Notes: generated from the sequence alone by a model not told the origin. Counted from the first letter of the stretch, positions 1 through 9,510 are shown. The stretch: DNA of 64,000 nucleotides from Burkholderia sp. USMB20 (GCF_000949135.2 NZ_JTAN02000019.1:868001-932000); one strand, 5' to 3'. Program-made: numbers and translations.

Positions 1-2
1 TC

Positions 3-149
3 GCCGTCGTCGTCAGACCACCATCGAAGCTCACCCCGATCGATCCGGACAAGGACTGGTTCCGCGCACGCGGCGGCAACAACGCGTACCTCCCTTGGTG
101 GGGACGTCGACACGACACCGACTACGGAATGCAAGGCTATTCGTGGTGA
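3..149 (+). CDS. 3' end of unrecognised gene (partial)
   Basis: An open frame runs in from the left edge and stops at the TGA at 147-149, giving 48 visible residues. The tail is polar and rich in tryptophan and aromatic residues (PWWG, then GYSW at the end). I do not recognise a family. It lies 71 bases ahead of a PAAR gene on the same strand, so it may be an accessory or immunity-type gene of a type VI secretion island. That is inferred only from position. The 5' part is outside the window. Confidence 0.5.
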   Translation, partial: AVVVRPPSKLTPIDPDKDWFRARGGNNAYLPWWGRRHDTDYGMQGYSW

Positions 150-220
150 TGCCAACCAGCACCGCGGCATGTGGCAAGCAAACCGCCAGTGCCGCGCGAA
201 TCATCGAGAGGACGAGTCAT

Positions 221-478
221 ATGCGAGGAATCATCCGCGTAGGCGACAGCCATACCCACGGCGGCCGGGTCGAGTCCGGCGCGGAAATCAGCAAGGTCAT
301 GGGGCGCGCGGTCGCGCGCTTCGGCGACACGTGTTCGTGTCCGATCCACGGCACCTGCACGATTGCCGCCGGCGACGCTGCCTTCAACGTCGAAGGTCGG
401 GCCGCCGCATTCGACGGTTACAAGACTTCGTGCGGCGCGACGCTCATTTCTTCCATTCCGAGCTCCGGGCACCCCTGA
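221..478 (+). CDS. PAAR-domain protein (type VI secretion spike tip)
   Basis: This 85-residue protein is essentially one PAAR domain. The sequence shows the opening RVGDSHTHGG, a central CPIHGTCTIAAGD stretch and the closing FDGYKTSCGATLISS, the typical order of short PAAR proteins. PAAR proteins cap the VgrG trimer of the type VI secretion needle and carry or recruit effectors. I chose the ATG at 221 because GAGAGGA lies eight bases upstream; an upstream start in the same frame would add a non-homologous leader. The stop codon directly abuts the next gene, so the two are probably co-transcribed. There is no C-terminal toxin extension, so any effector would be encoded separately. Confidence 0.85.
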   Translation: MRGIIRVGDSHTHGGRVESGAEISKVMGRAVARFGDTCSCPIHGTCTIAAGDAAFNVEGRAAAFDGYKTSCGATLISSIPSSGHP

Positions 479-811
479 ATGCTGAAGATACGACGCATGA
501 CCGCCGAACAGTTCCAGCTGCTGCGGCTTCAAGATACCCGGATCAAACCGTTGAACCAATGGGCCCTGCACGAGATTTTCGTGAAGGGCCGCCCACAGCG
601 CGAGCTGGCCGCGAAACTGGGTATGAACCGCTCGGCAATGTCGCAGCTCGTTCGCAAGGCGTGGCAGCGGTATCTGGAACTACCGGGCAACGTCACGCAC
701 CTCACCACGCTCACGATTACGATCCCGACGAAATATGAGCAAGCGCTGCATGCCTGGGTGCAGGACGCGCATCGCTTATCGAATCAGCCCGATCAAGACG
801 AGTTGACGTGA
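479..811 (+). CDS. TrfB/KorA-like DNA-binding protein
   Basis: This protein of 110 residues resembles the TrfB/KorA plasmid repressor family: an N-terminal MTAEQFQ segment, a helix-turn-helix around residues 37-56 (RELAAKLGMNRSAMSQLV) and a C-terminal dimer-like segment. The match to KorA of IncP plasmids is from memory. It begins at the base after the PAAR stop; an internal ATG at 497 would give a start nearer KorA. KorA proteins repress plasmid replication and transfer promoters, which does not explain pairing with a PAAR gene. It may be an autoregulator of the island. The 268 bases that follow hold an AT-rich stretch and no gene. Confidence 0.65.
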   Translation: MLKIRRMTAEQFQLLRLQDTRIKPLNQWALHEIFVKGRPQRELAAKLGMNRSAMSQLVRKAWQRYLELPGNVTHLTTLTITIPTKYEQALHAWVQDAHRLSNQPDQDELT

Positions 812-1079
812 TCGACGCGCCCCTCAAGACGTTCACGGAGATCCGATTCGGCGCGGGCAGGCCGGGCAACGCCCATCGGCAGCGCCCGGCCGCGCCGGCA
901 TCCGCATGAACAATTCCCGATCTTCCATCAGGTCCAGACGAAAACAAATTCCCCCATATCAAACAAAAATAAAACGTTATTCCACATCGCTCTGAATTCC
1001 CAGCCAACTTTGGATCCTTTTTCCCCGTCCACCCTCGTATCATTTCTCCCATTCCGAAGAGAAAGAACCAGAGAAGGAC

Positions 1080-2564
1080 ATGAGCGATACCACCCCGCTG
1101 CACTACCTCGACTACGCAGCCACCACCCCTGCGGACCCCCGCGTGATCGAAGCGATGACGGCCTGCCTCGGTGCCGACGGCATCTTCGGCAATCCCGCGT
1201 CGAGTTCGCACGCCGCCGGCCGGCTCGCGAAGGAAAAGGTCGAGCACGCACGCGCGCAGGTCGCCGCGCTGATCGGCGCGCAGGCCGACGAGATCGTCTG
1301 GACCTCCGGCGCCACCGAATCGAACAACCTCGCGCTGAAGGGCTACGCGGAGACCGCGACCAGCAAGCGCCACCTCGTCACGAGCCGCCTCGAACACAAG
1401 GCGATCCTCGACACGATGGCGAACCTGTCGAAGCGCGGCATGACCGCGACCTGCCTGACACCCACCGCCGACGGCGAAATCACCGTCGACGCCGTTGCCG
1501 CGGCGATCGGCCCCGATACGGGCCTCGTGTCGCTGATGCTCGTCAACAACGAACTCGGCACGCTGACCGACATCGGCGCGATCTCGCGCATCGTGCATGC
1601 GGCCGGCGCGCTGCTGCACGTCGACGCCGCGCAGGCGCTCGGCAAGACGCCGATCGACGTGCGCGCGCTCGGCATCGACCTGCTGTCGATGTCCGCGCAC
1701 AAGGTGTACGGCCCCAAGGGGATCGGCGCGCTGTTCGTCCGCAGCGAGATCGCCGAGCGCATCGCGCCGCAGATCCACGGCGGCGGGCACGAGCGCGGCC
1801 TGCGCTCGGGCACGCTCGCGACGCACCAGATCGTCGGGATGGGCGTGGCGTGCGAACTGGCCGCCGAAAAACTCGAGCGCGAAGCCGCGAGGATCGCGGC
1901 ACTCAGCGCACGCCTGACGGACGCGCTGCTCACGCTCGGCGACATCACGCACAACGCGGCAGCGGCACGCCGCATCCCGCACACGCTGAGCCTCACGGTG
2001 AACGTGCCGGGCTTCTTCCCGTTCATGCTCGGCGATGCGCTCGCCGTGTCGTCGACCTCCGCATGCAACTCGACCAGCGGCGCGCCGTCCCACGTGCTGA
2101 CCGCGATCGGCCTCGACGAGCAAGCCGCGGGCCGCACGGTGCGGATCAGCTTCGGCCGCTTCACGACGGAACAGGACGTCGATTTCGCGATCGCGTGTTT
2201 CGCGCGCGCGCTCGAGCAATGCCGGGCCGCGGCAGCGACCGGGTTCACAGCGTCGCGACAGATCACGCCGGCGGACCTGAAAGCGATCCGCAGCGCCGGC
2301 TTTCGCGCGGTGATCTGCAACCGGCCGGACGGCGAAAGCGCCGATCAACCGGCATTCGAGGCAATCGCCGCCGCTGCGCGCGAACTGGGCCTCGACGCGC
2401 GCTATCTACCGGTCGAAAGCGACCGGATCGGCGATGCGGAAGTCGACGCGTTCGGTGCGCTGGTCGATGCGCTGCCGAAGCCGGTGCTCGCCTATTGTCG
2501 AAGCGGAAGCCGCGCCGGGATGCTGTGGAACCGGCTGACGGCGCGGCGGACGGCGACGGTCTGA
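1080..2564 (+). CDS. Cysteine desulfurase (NifS/IscS type) fused to a rhodanese-like DUF442 domain
   Basis: The protein has 494 residues. Positions 1-385 form a class V aminotransferase: the PLP lysine is Lys208 in SAHKVYGPKG and the catalytic cysteine is Cys329 in STSACNSTSGAPSH, equivalent to the IscS persulfide cysteine. Residues 388-494 form a second domain (QITPADLKAIRSAGF, then AYCRSGSRAG with Cys473) that looks like DUF442 (TIGR01244), which has a rhodanese-like CRSGxR loop. A desulfurase joined to a persulfide acceptor would pass sulfur from cysteine along one chain. IscS itself is about 400 residues, so the tail is a real extension. The start is preceded by GAGAAGGAC. No iscU, iscA or iscR is adjacent, so this is not the housekeeping isc operon. 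Confidence 0.85.
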   Translation: MSDTTPLHYLDYAATTPADPRVIEAMTACLGADGIFGNPASSSHAAGRLAKEKVEHARAQVAALIGAQADEIVWTSGATESNNLALKGYAETATSKRHLVTSRLEHKAILDTMANLSKRGMTATCLTPTADGEITVDAVAAAIGPDTGLVSLMLVNNELGTLTDIGAISRIVHAAGALLHVDAAQALGKTPIDVRALGIDLLSMSAHKVYGPKGIGALFVRSEIAERIAPQIHGGGHERGLRSGTLATHQIVGMGVACELAAEKLEREAARIAALSARLTDALLTLGDITHNAAAARRIPHTLSLTVNVPGFFPFMLGDALAVSSTSACNSTSGAPSHVLTAIGLDEQAAGRTVRISFGRFTTEQDVDFAIACFARALEQCRAAAATGFTASRQITPADLKAIRSAGFRAVICNRPDGESADQPAFEAIAAAARELGLDARYLPVESDRIGDAEVDAFGALVDALPKPVLAYCRSGSRAGMLWNRLTARRTATV

Positions 2565-2818
2565 GCGCGGCCCGCATGTAACGAAGCATCGCGCGCGTCC
2601 ACGTTCATGCTCGAAACCGACGTTTCGACGCGTGGCCGCCCGGGCGTCGCGATCAAACGCCGAATGCAAGTCGGCGGAAAGTGCGAAGTGCGCGCGATGT
2701 GCTGCGCGCATGTCCGCTGGCACAGGCCGAGCTCGTCGATCGGGACATCATCCCGCTCGGGCCGTTTCCGGCGTCGGAGGCACGGTTTGCGCCGGGCAAC
2801 GCGCAAGCCCGGCAGCCG

Positions 2819-3934
2819 CTACTTCGCATACTCCAGTTGCAGCGCCACCCAGTCCGACGTCGCGTCGCCGTAGCGCGCCGCGACGTCGCCGAGCACACCG
2901 GGCAGCACCGCTTCGCCACGCCGCCCGTCCGGAATCGTCACGCGCGCGTGGCCGGCATCGGCCGGTTGCGTCAGCAAGCGCAGCCCGTGCTTCGATTCGA
3001 TCACGTGCGCGTCCGCCGTTGCGACGATGTCGCTGCGCCACGTCCGCGCCCACGCATCCGCGGTGAGCGCAACCGGAAGTTCGTCGAATCCGCTCGCGAC
3101 AGGCAGATCGAAGGTCCGATGCCGCCAGAACGCGACGCGATTCGTCAGTGCGGTCGCCACGGCACGCGCGGTCAACCCGAACCGGCTGCCGTCGTGAACA
3201 TCGCTCCATCCGTGCGCGCCGATGTTGCGTGCCGTTTCGCGCGCGGCCACCGGCCCCGCCAGCGCATTCACCAACGCAAGCGACGCGGGAATCGACGCCG
3301 ACACGCCGCTCGTCGTCATCACGTTGCCGTCCATCACGTAGCGGCGATCGTCGACCCACGCCGTATCGGCAAAACGGCGACGCAGTCCGTCGCGCGAATA
3401 CCAGTGCGCGGTCGCGATGCGATCGCGCAGCAGCCCGGCGTTCGCGAGCACGGCCGCGCCATCGCAGATCGCCACCATCGTGGCGCCGGCAGCGGCCTGT
3501 TTGCGCAGCCACGCGAGCACGGCCGGCCGGTCGGCACGATGCAAGGCCGGCACGATCACGACGTCCGCGCCGAGGGGCACGTCCGCGTCGAACCGGTCGA
3601 ACGTCGTATCGGCCAGGATCCGCAGCGCGGGCATCAGTTCGACCGCGCCGGCGTCGGCCGACACGGCCACGACATCGGCCGCGCCCGACGTCTTCAGAAT
3701 CGCGTACGGGACGATGAAATCGGTCGTCTCAGTTCCGGCATTGTCCGCGACGATCGCAACGAGCGGCCGCGTGCGGCCCGCCTTCGGTGCGTTCACGCTC
3801 AGCGTTTGCGTGACCGTTCGTGCGCCGTGCGCGGCCGACGGCCCCGACTGCCCCGACATGCACGCGCCCAGCACCGCGCATACGAGCAGCGCAACCGCCA
3901 CGCGCATCGCCCCGTTTCTGTTCCGTTCCCGCAT
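2819..3934 (-). CDS. DJ-1/PfpI-domain lipoprotein
   Basis: The protein has 371 residues from the ATG at 3934; another ATG at 3907 is equally usable. A hydrophobic leader ends in the lipobox VLGAC, so it should be a lipoprotein. The body is a GATase1-like fold of the DJ-1/PfpI kind, with ICDGAAVLANAGLL as the nucleophile elbow carrying a cysteine, like the sensor half of GlxA-type regulators. A second, poorly conserved half follows from about residue 230. It is divergent from a GlxA-family regulator that begins 88 bases away, a pairing in which the two probably share a ligand or promoter region. The enzymatic activity is unknown. Confidence 0.75.
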   Translation of the reverse strand: MRERNRNGAMRVAVALLVCAVLGACMSGQSGPSAAHGARTVTQTLSVNAPKAGRTRPLVAIVADNAGTETTDFIVPYAILKTSGAADVVAVSADAGAVELMPALRILADTTFDRFDADVPLGADVVIVPALHRADRPAVLAWLRKQAAAGATMVAICDGAAVLANAGLLRDRIATAHWYSRDGLRRRFADTAWVDDRRYVMDGNVMTTSGVSASIPASLALVNALAGPVAARETARNIGAHGWSDVHDGSRFGLTARAVATALTNRVAFWRHRTFDLPVASGFDELPVALTADAWARTWRSDIVATADAHVIESKHGLRLLTQPADAGHARVTIPDGRRGEAVLPGVLGDVAARYGDATSDWVALQLEYAK

Positions 3935-4022
3935 CGCCCACCCGCGTCAATCGATTGCATGTGCGGAAAATTACAAGGATCATGCACGCGGTCACAAGGA
4001 CAACTCCACCGCACTTTCCGCC

Positions 4023-5033
4023 ATGCCCCAGTCAACCGGTCCGGCACGCGACATCGTCGTCGTCGGCTTCGAAGGCGTCCAGTCACTCGACATCACCGGC
4101 CCGATGGAAGTGTTCGCGGTCGCGAACCGCCATCTTCCCGGGCATGTCCCGCGCTATCGGCTCACGCTCGCATCGCAACACGGCAACGACATCGTCACGC
4201 ACGCGGGCCTGCGTCTTGCCGGCCCGACCGCGCTTGCGGCGTTGCCCGAGCCCATCGACACGATCATCGTCGCAGGCGGCAGCGAAGCGGCGCTGCGGCA
4301 CGCGGCGTCGAACGCCGGCGTGCTGCCCTGGCTGCGCACGCGGATCGCGGGCACGCGGCGGATCACGAGCATCTGCACGGGCGCATTCGTGCTCGCCGCG
4401 GGCGGATGGCTGGACGGCAAGCGCGCCACCACGCACTGGAATCAGTGTGCGACGCTGCAGGCGCTTTGCCCCGACGTGCGGGTCGAGCCGGATGCGATCT
4501 ACGTGAGCGATCCGCCGTTTCATACGTCGGCCGGCGTGACGGCCGGCATCGACCTGTGTCTCGCACTCGTCGAGGCCGACTGCGGCGCGCCGACCGCGCT
4601 CGCGGTCGCGCGCGAACTCGTGCTCTTCATGCACCGTCCCGGCGGACAGGCGCAGTTCAGCGTCGGTCTCGACATCCAGGCAAACGCGACGCCACCGATG
4701 CGCGCGCTGCTCACGTCGATCGCCGACGACCCGACCGGCGACCTCGGCGTCGCCGCGCTGGCCGCGCGCCTGCACATGAGCGAGCGCACGTTTGCGCGCA
4801 ATTTCCTCAAGGAGGCGGGGCTCCCGCCCGCGCAATTCGTGCTGGCCGCACGCGTCGAGCGCGCGAAGGCGCTGCTGGAGCGGGCAGACTGGCCGCTCGA
4901 ACGGGTCGCGCAACGTTCGGGGTTCGGCAGCGTGGATGCGCTGCAACGTGCATTCGCGAAGCGGGTCGGGATATCGCCGCGCGACTACCGTGCGCGGTTC
5001 GGACGGAAACCCGGCAAGCAGCAAGCCGAGTAG
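4023..5033 (+). CDS. GlxA-family AraC-type transcriptional regulator
   Basis: This 336-residue regulator has an N-terminal DJ-1/PfpI-like sensor domain (residues 10-190, opening IVVVGFEGVQSLDITGPMEV, with the elbow ICTGAFVLAAGGWL) and a C-terminal AraC double helix-turn-helix (about 225-325, including AARLHMSERTFARNF and VAQRSGFGSVDALQRAF). Such regulators sense small amino or quaternary-amine compounds. The start at 4023 opens directly on the sensor domain. The divergent DJ-1 lipoprotein and the permease downstream are possible targets, though the permease is 408 bases away. The ligand cannot be told from sequence. Confidence 0.88.
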   Translation: MPQSTGPARDIVVVGFEGVQSLDITGPMEVFAVANRHLPGHVPRYRLTLASQHGNDIVTHAGLRLAGPTALAALPEPIDTIIVAGGSEAALRHAASNAGVLPWLRTRIAGTRRITSICTGAFVLAAGGWLDGKRATTHWNQCATLQALCPDVRVEPDAIYVSDPPFHTSAGVTAGIDLCLALVEADCGAPTALAVARELVLFMHRPGGQAQFSVGLDIQANATPPMRALLTSIADDPTGDLGVAALAARLHMSERTFARNFLKEAGLPPAQFVLAARVERAKALLERADWPLERVAQRSGFGSVDALQRAFAKRVGISPRDYRARFGRKPGKQQAE

Positions 5034-5441
5034 GCCGCTCCAGGTTCCCTGCCGGGCCGACTCACGGGATTGCGACACGGGGCGCGATCGACTTCAGAAA
5101 GCGATTGCGGGCCATGTCGCCCTTCAAGGGAACGCACTTTTTCCCCGACTGTCGCATTTCGACAAGTACGGATCATCCGGATCCGGTTGGATTCCTTACA
5201 AATATTCAGCCCGCCACGCGATGCCCCCGAACGGTGCACCCGTCCGGAGTTTCGCCGGATTGCCGAAATCCGATATCGCCGCGAGATTTGGCTTCATACC
5301 GTTCCGTATCGGACCGGATACGCGATCGCCATCGATGCATGACAACGCGTGCCCGCCGACGAATTCCAGGAGCGGGCCGCAGCACCGGGCCCGGGCAGCG
5401 ATGACGGTCCTGCCTCGCAGGACATACGTGACGGAGCGAAT
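5034..5441. other. Intergenic, no gene seen
   Basis: These 408 bases lie between the GlxA-type regulator and the permease, both on the plus strand. A more AT-rich patch near 5140-5210 could hold a promoter, but I see no convincing -35/-10 pair. Open frames here are shadows without family resemblance. GGAG at 5433-5436 is the permease ribosome-binding site. Confidence 0.5.
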
Positions 5442-6974
5442 ATGGATGCGAATATCCAGCCTGATGCAGGTACCGACAGCGACGTAAGCCTCCTCCACAA
5501 GATGGGATATGCGCAGGAGCTGTCGAGACGCATGAACGGCTTCTCGAACTTCGCCGTGTCGTTTTCGGTGATCTGCATTCTGTCGGGCGGCATCACCGCG
5601 TTTCAACTGGCGTTCTCCGCGGCCGGCGGCGCCTCGGTCGGCCTCGGCTGGCCGCTCGGCTCGCTGTTCGCGCTGATCGTCGCGGTGTCGATGTCGCAGA
5701 TCGCGTCCGCGTTTCCGACCGCCGGCGGCCTTTATCACTGGGGCGCGATCCTCGGCGGGAAGAAATGGGGGTGGATGACGGCGTGGCTCAACCTGATCGG
5801 CCTGATCTTCGTGATCGCGGCGATCAACTTCGGCACCTACGATCCGTTCTTCAAGACGCTGATCGCACCGATGTTCGGTGTCGGTCCGGACAGCCTGACG
5901 TGGTGGCATCAGACCGCGTTCATCACGGTCATCACGATTTCGCAGGCGATCCTGAACGCACGCGGCATCCGGATCGCGAGCAAGATCACCGACCTGTCCG
6001 GCTACCTGATCTTCGTCGTGACGATCGCGCTGGTCGTGTCGCTGCTGGTCTACTCGCCGGTCACGTTCGACCTGCATCGGCTCGTCACCTTCACCAACTA
6101 CACGGGCGTCGACGGCGGCGCCTGGCCGAAGCAGACCACGCCGCTCGCGTTCCTGTCCGGCCTGCTGCTGGTGACCTACACGATCACCGGTTTCGACGCG
6201 TCCGCGCATACGTCGGAAGAAACGCACGACGCGGCGAAGAACGTGCCGCGCGGCATCATCGGCTCGGTGTTCTGGTCCGCGGTGTTCGGCTACGTGATGG
6301 TGTGCACGTTCGTGCTGGTCATGCCCGACCTGACCGCCGCGATGAAACAGGGCACCGGCTTCTTCGAAGCCATCCTCGCACCGATCCCGAAGACCTTGCG
6401 CGTCTGCCTCGAGCTCGCGATGTTCTTCATCAACTACGTGTGCGGGCTCGCCGCGATCATGTCGACGTCGCGGATGATGTACGCGTTCGCGCGCGACGGC
6501 GGGCTGCCGGCGTCGAAGCTGCTGCGCAGCGTGAATCACAATCACCGGACGCCCGGCCCGGCAATCTGGACGTGCGCGGTGCTCGCGATCGTCGTCACGC
6601 TGTACGGCGACGCGTTCTCGGTACTGAGCGCGGGCAGCGCCGTGTTCCTGTTCATCTCGTATGCGATGCCGATCGGTTCCGGGATGCTCGCCGAAGGGCG
6701 CACGTGGACCGAAAAGGGCCCGTTCCAGCTGGGCATCTGGTCGAAGCCGTGCGCGCTGCTCGCGCTGGTGGGCGCGTGCGTGCTCGCGTACGTCGGCATC
6801 CAGCCGCCGAACGAGAAGGTGCTCTACGTGCTCGTCGCGTTCGTGGGCGTGCTGATGGTCATCTGGTACGGGTTCGGCGTGCGCAAGTCCTTCGCCGGGC
6901 CGCCGGTGCTCAAGGACACGCGCAATGACGAGCGTATTCGCGAACTCGAAGCGAACGTCGATCCGACCGTGTGA
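5442..6974 (+). CDS. APC-superfamily amino-acid permease
   Basis: This inner-membrane transporter of 510 residues has about twelve hydrophobic segments. The first follows the conserved SRRMNGFSNFAVSFSVICIL entry, and the QIASAFPTAGGLYHWGAILGG motif is typical of the amino acid/choline branch that includes GABA and ethanolamine permeases. GFDASAHTSEETHDA is the conserved loop after the middle segments. It should import an amino acid or related amine by cation symport. I chose the ATG at 5442 because GGAG lies six bases upstream and the longer frame has no homologous leader. A strong terminator follows, so the gene is probably a single unit. Substrate unknown. Confidence 0.85.
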   Translation: MDANIQPDAGTDSDVSLLHKMGYAQELSRRMNGFSNFAVSFSVICILSGGITAFQLAFSAAGGASVGLGWPLGSLFALIVAVSMSQIASAFPTAGGLYHWGAILGGKKWGWMTAWLNLIGLIFVIAAINFGTYDPFFKTLIAPMFGVGPDSLTWWHQTAFITVITISQAILNARGIRIASKITDLSGYLIFVVTIALVVSLLVYSPVTFDLHRLVTFTNYTGVDGGAWPKQTTPLAFLSGLLLVTYTITGFDASAHTSEETHDAAKNVPRGIIGSVFWSAVFGYVMVCTFVLVMPDLTAAMKQGTGFFEAILAPIPKTLRVCLELAMFFINYVCGLAAIMSTSRMMYAFARDGGLPASKLLRSVNHNHRTPGPAIWTCAVLAIVVTLYGDAFSVLSAGSAVFLFISYAMPIGSGMLAEGRTWTEKGPFQLGIWSKPCALLALVGACVLAYVGIQPPNEKVLYVLVAFVGVLMVIWYGFGVRKSFAGPPVLKDTRNDERIRELEANVDPTV

Positions 6975-7000
6975 CGCGACACCGATTCGCACACAGTGCA

Positions 7001-7037
7001 AAAAATCCGGCTCGCGGTGTGCGAGCCGGATTTTTTT
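7001..7037 (+). terminator. Rho-independent terminator after the permease
   Basis: A ten-base-pair stem (TCCGGCTCGC at 7006-7015, GCGAGCCGGA at 7021-7030) with a five-base loop is followed by seven T residues. A matching A run on the other side means it can also stop glyA transcription, which converges from the minus strand. Confidence 0.9.
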
Positions 7038-7097
7038 ACATCGTTTCGGAACGCGCGAGGTTCAACCGCGTCGGCAGTCGAACCCGATTGCCGCGTC

Positions 7098-8345
7098 TCA
7101 GCCGTAGACCGGAAAACGCTGGGTCAACTCCGCGACCAGACCGCGTACGCGTTCGATCGTCGCGGCATCTTCCGGTGCTTCCAGCACGTCGGCGATCAGG
7201 TTGCCGACCTTCTCCGCTTCCGCCGTGCCGAAGCCGCGCGTCGTCATCGCCGGCGAACCGAGGCGGATGCCGCTCGTCACGAACGGCTTTTCCGGATCGT
7301 TCGGGATCGCGTTCTTGTTCACCGTGATGTGCGCAGCACCGAGTGCCGCTTCCGCTGCCTTGCCCGTGATGTTCTTCGCGCGCAGGTCCACCAGCATCAC
7401 GTGGCTTTCCGTGCGGCCCGACACGATCCGCAGGCCACGCTTGACCAGCGTTTCAGCCAGCACGCGTGCGTTCTCGACGACCTTCTGCTGATATTCCTTG
7501 AACTCCGGCGACAGTGCTTCCTTGAACGCCACCGCCTTGCCGGCGATCACGTGCATCAGCGGGCCGCCCTGGATACCCGGGAAGATTGCCGAGTTGATCT
7601 GCTTCTCGTACTCGGCCTTCATCAGGATCACGCCGCCGCGCGGGCCGCGCAGGCTCTTGTGCGTCGTCGTCGTGACGAAGTCCGCGTGCGGCACCGGGTT
7701 CGGGTACACGCCCGCGGCGATCAGGCCGGCGTAGTGCGCCATGTCGACCATCAGGTACGCGCCGACCGACTTCGCGATCTTCGCCAGACGCTCGAAGTCG
7801 ATCTTCAGCGCGAACGCCGATGCGCCCGCGACGATCAGCTTCGGCTTGTGCTCGTTTGCCAGCTTCTCGGCCGCGTCGTAGTCGATGTCTTCCTGTTCGT
7901 TCAGCCCGTAGCTGACGACGTTGAACCACTTGCCCGACATGTTCACCGGCGAGCCGTGCGTCAGGTGGCCACCATGCGCGAGGCTCATGCCCATGATCGT
8001 GTCGCCCGGCTTGAGCATCGCGAAGAACACGCCCTGGTTCGCCTGCGAACCCGAGTTCGGCTGCACGTTCGCGGCTTCCGCGCCGAACAGCTGCTTCACA
8101 CGGTCGATCGCCAGCTGCTCGACCACGTCGACGTACTCACAGCCGCCGTAGTAGCGCTTGCCCGGATAACCTTCCGCGTACTTGTTCGTGAGCTGCGAAC
8201 CCTGTGCGGCCATCACGGCCGGGCTCGTGTAGTTTTCCGACGCGATCAGCTCGATGTGATCTTCCTGGCGGCGGTTTTCCTGCTCGATCGCTGCAAAGAG
8301 TTCGGGATCGACGTTCGCGATGGTGCTTTGGGCTCTGTCAAACAT
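7098..8345 (-). CDS. glyA: Serine hydroxymethyltransferase
   Basis: GlyA interconverts serine and glycine with transfer of a one-carbon unit to tetrahydrofolate, using PLP in the cytoplasm. The 415-residue product from the ATG at 8345 has the normal bacterial length. It opens with the usual [20 protein letters not shown] region, and the PLP lysine lies in [15 protein letters not shown] longer upstream reading is possible but would add a non-conserved leader. It is oriented opposite to its neighbours and ends 60 bases from the shared terminator at 7001-7037. Confidence 0.97.
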   Translation of the reverse strand: MFDRAQSTIANVDPELFAAIEQENRRQEDHIELIASENYTSPAVMAAQGSQLTNKYAEGYPGKRYYGGCEYVDVVEQLAIDRVKQLFGAEAANVQPNSGSQANQGVFFAMLKPGDTIMGMSLAHGGHLTHGSPVNMSGKWFNVVSYGLNEQEDIDYDAAEKLANEHKPKLIVAGASAFALKIDFERLAKIAKSVGAYLMVDMAHYAGLIAAGVYPNPVPHADFVTTTTHKSLRGPRGGVILMKAEYEKQINSAIFPGIQGGPLMHVIAGKAVAFKEALSPEFKEYQQKVVENARVLAETLVKRGLRIVSGRTESHVMLVDLRAKNITGKAAEAALGAAHITVNKNAIPNDPEKPFVTSGIRLGSPAMTTRGFGTAEAEKVGNLIADVLEAPEDAATIERVRGLVAELTQRFPVYG

Positions 8346-8763
8346 ACGGTTTCCGTTAAGTGTGTACAGGTTGACCGGGGCGGCCGAGTACATTGCGCTG
8401 CTGGCGGAACCAGCTCGACGTGGCGGAAGAATCCGTATGACGCGAGACGGGACAGCCACCGGCGATGCACGCAACGGCGCACAACGGCTGCCCAGGCGAA
8501 CGGCAAAAACGGCGCCCCGCGCTTCACGGTGGGATGCTCCACCTTGAACCCGAAGGGTTCTATCGCCAGTCACGCAGGGGTGATGAGCGCGTTAGTTTAT
8601 TGGATGCGTCATGAATAGGCAACCGCGCGGCAGCGGCCCCGAAGCAATAAGGGCCAGACTCTATGCACCCGTGCCGACGCGCTTTGGCGCCTTGCCGCGG
8701 TGCGGCAATCTCAGTAGGCTTGCGGGATACTATCCGCTACTTTGTTACCGACCAGGAGCAGCA
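8346..8763. other. Divergent promoter region between glyA and ydfG
   Basis: These 418 bases separate glyA (minus) from ydfG (plus) and must hold both promoters. AGGAG at 8752-8756 is the ydfG ribosome-binding site. I could not identify a convincing -35/-10 pair for either gene, and I see no clear riboswitch fold. No gene is supported here. Confidence 0.5.
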
Positions 8764-9510
8764 ATGATCGTGTTCGTCACAGGCGCGTCCGCCGGCTTCG
8801 GCGCCGCAATCGCCCGAGCCTTCGTCAACGGCGGCCATCGCGTCGTCGCAACCGCGCGCCGCAAGGATCGTCTCGATGCGCTCGCGGCCGAACTCGGCGA
8901 GGCACTGCTGCCGCTCGAGCTCGACGTGCGCGACCGCGCCGCAGTAGAAGCCGTGCCGGCCGCCCTTCCCGCCGAATTCGCGGCGCTCGACGTGCTCGTC
9001 AACAACGCCGGTCTCGCGCTCGGTGTCGAGCCGGCCCACAAGGCCAGCCTCGACGAGTGGCAAACCATGATCGATACGAACTGCTCGGGCCTCGTGACCG
9101 TCACGCACGCGTTGCTGCCCGGCATGATCGAGCGCGGCCGCGGCCATATCTTCAACCTCGGTTCGGTGGCCGGCACCTATCCGTATCCGGGCGGGAACGT
9201 ATACGGCGCAACCAAGGCTTTCGTCAGACAATTCAGCCTGAACCTGCGCGCCGACCTGATCGGCACGCCGTTGCGCGTAACCGACATCGAGCCAGGCCTC
9301 TGCGGCGGCACGGAATTCTCGAACGTCCGCTTCCGCGGCGACGATGCGAAGGCGGCGAACGTCTACCAGAACGTCCAGCCGCTCACGGCCGAGGACATCG
9401 CCGACACGATCTACTGGATCGCGACGCGCCCCGCGCACGTCAACATCAACACGATCGAGATGATGCCGGTCGCCCAGGCTCCGGCCGGCCTCACGATCCA
9501 TCGCGGCTGA
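8764..9510 (+). CDS. ydfG: YdfG-type short-chain dehydrogenase
   Basis: This 248-residue classical SDR has the cofactor motif TGASAGFG near the N-terminus, NNAG at about residue 80, a catalytic serine in LGSVAGTYPYPGG and the YGATK tyrosine-lysine pair. The segment GGTEFSNVRFRGD is characteristic of the YdfG group, NADP-dependent enzymes that act on 3-hydroxy acids and L-allo-threonine or reduce malonic semialdehyde. It precedes ybgC and the tol operon with 117 bases between. A clear AGGAG supports the start. Confidence 0.88.
   Translation: MIVFVTGASAGFGAAIARAFVNGGHRVVATARRKDRLDALAAELGEALLPLELDVRDRAAVEAVPAALPAEFAALDVLVNNAGLALGVEPAHKASLDEWQTMIDTNCSGLVTVTHALLPGMIERGRGHIFNLGSVAGTYPYPGGNVYGATKAFVRQFSLNLRADLIGTPLRVTDIEPGLCGGTEFSNVRFRGDDAKAANVYQNVQPLTAEDIADTIYWIATRPAHVNINTIEMMPVAQAPAGLTIHRG

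Noticed and set aside
137-571. Long minus-strand open frame over the PAAR gene
   Set aside because: It is a GC-rich shadow of the PAAR and KorA-like genes and has no recognisable family motif.
717-2348. 543-residue minus-strand frame opposite the cysteine desulfurase
   Set aside because: Arginine/alanine-rich shadow; the plus strand encodes a complete enzyme with catalytic residues.
8346-8763. Glycine riboswitch or other structured leader before glyA
   Set aside because: I could not find conserved core motifs or paired helices with confidence; an Rfam search would settle it.
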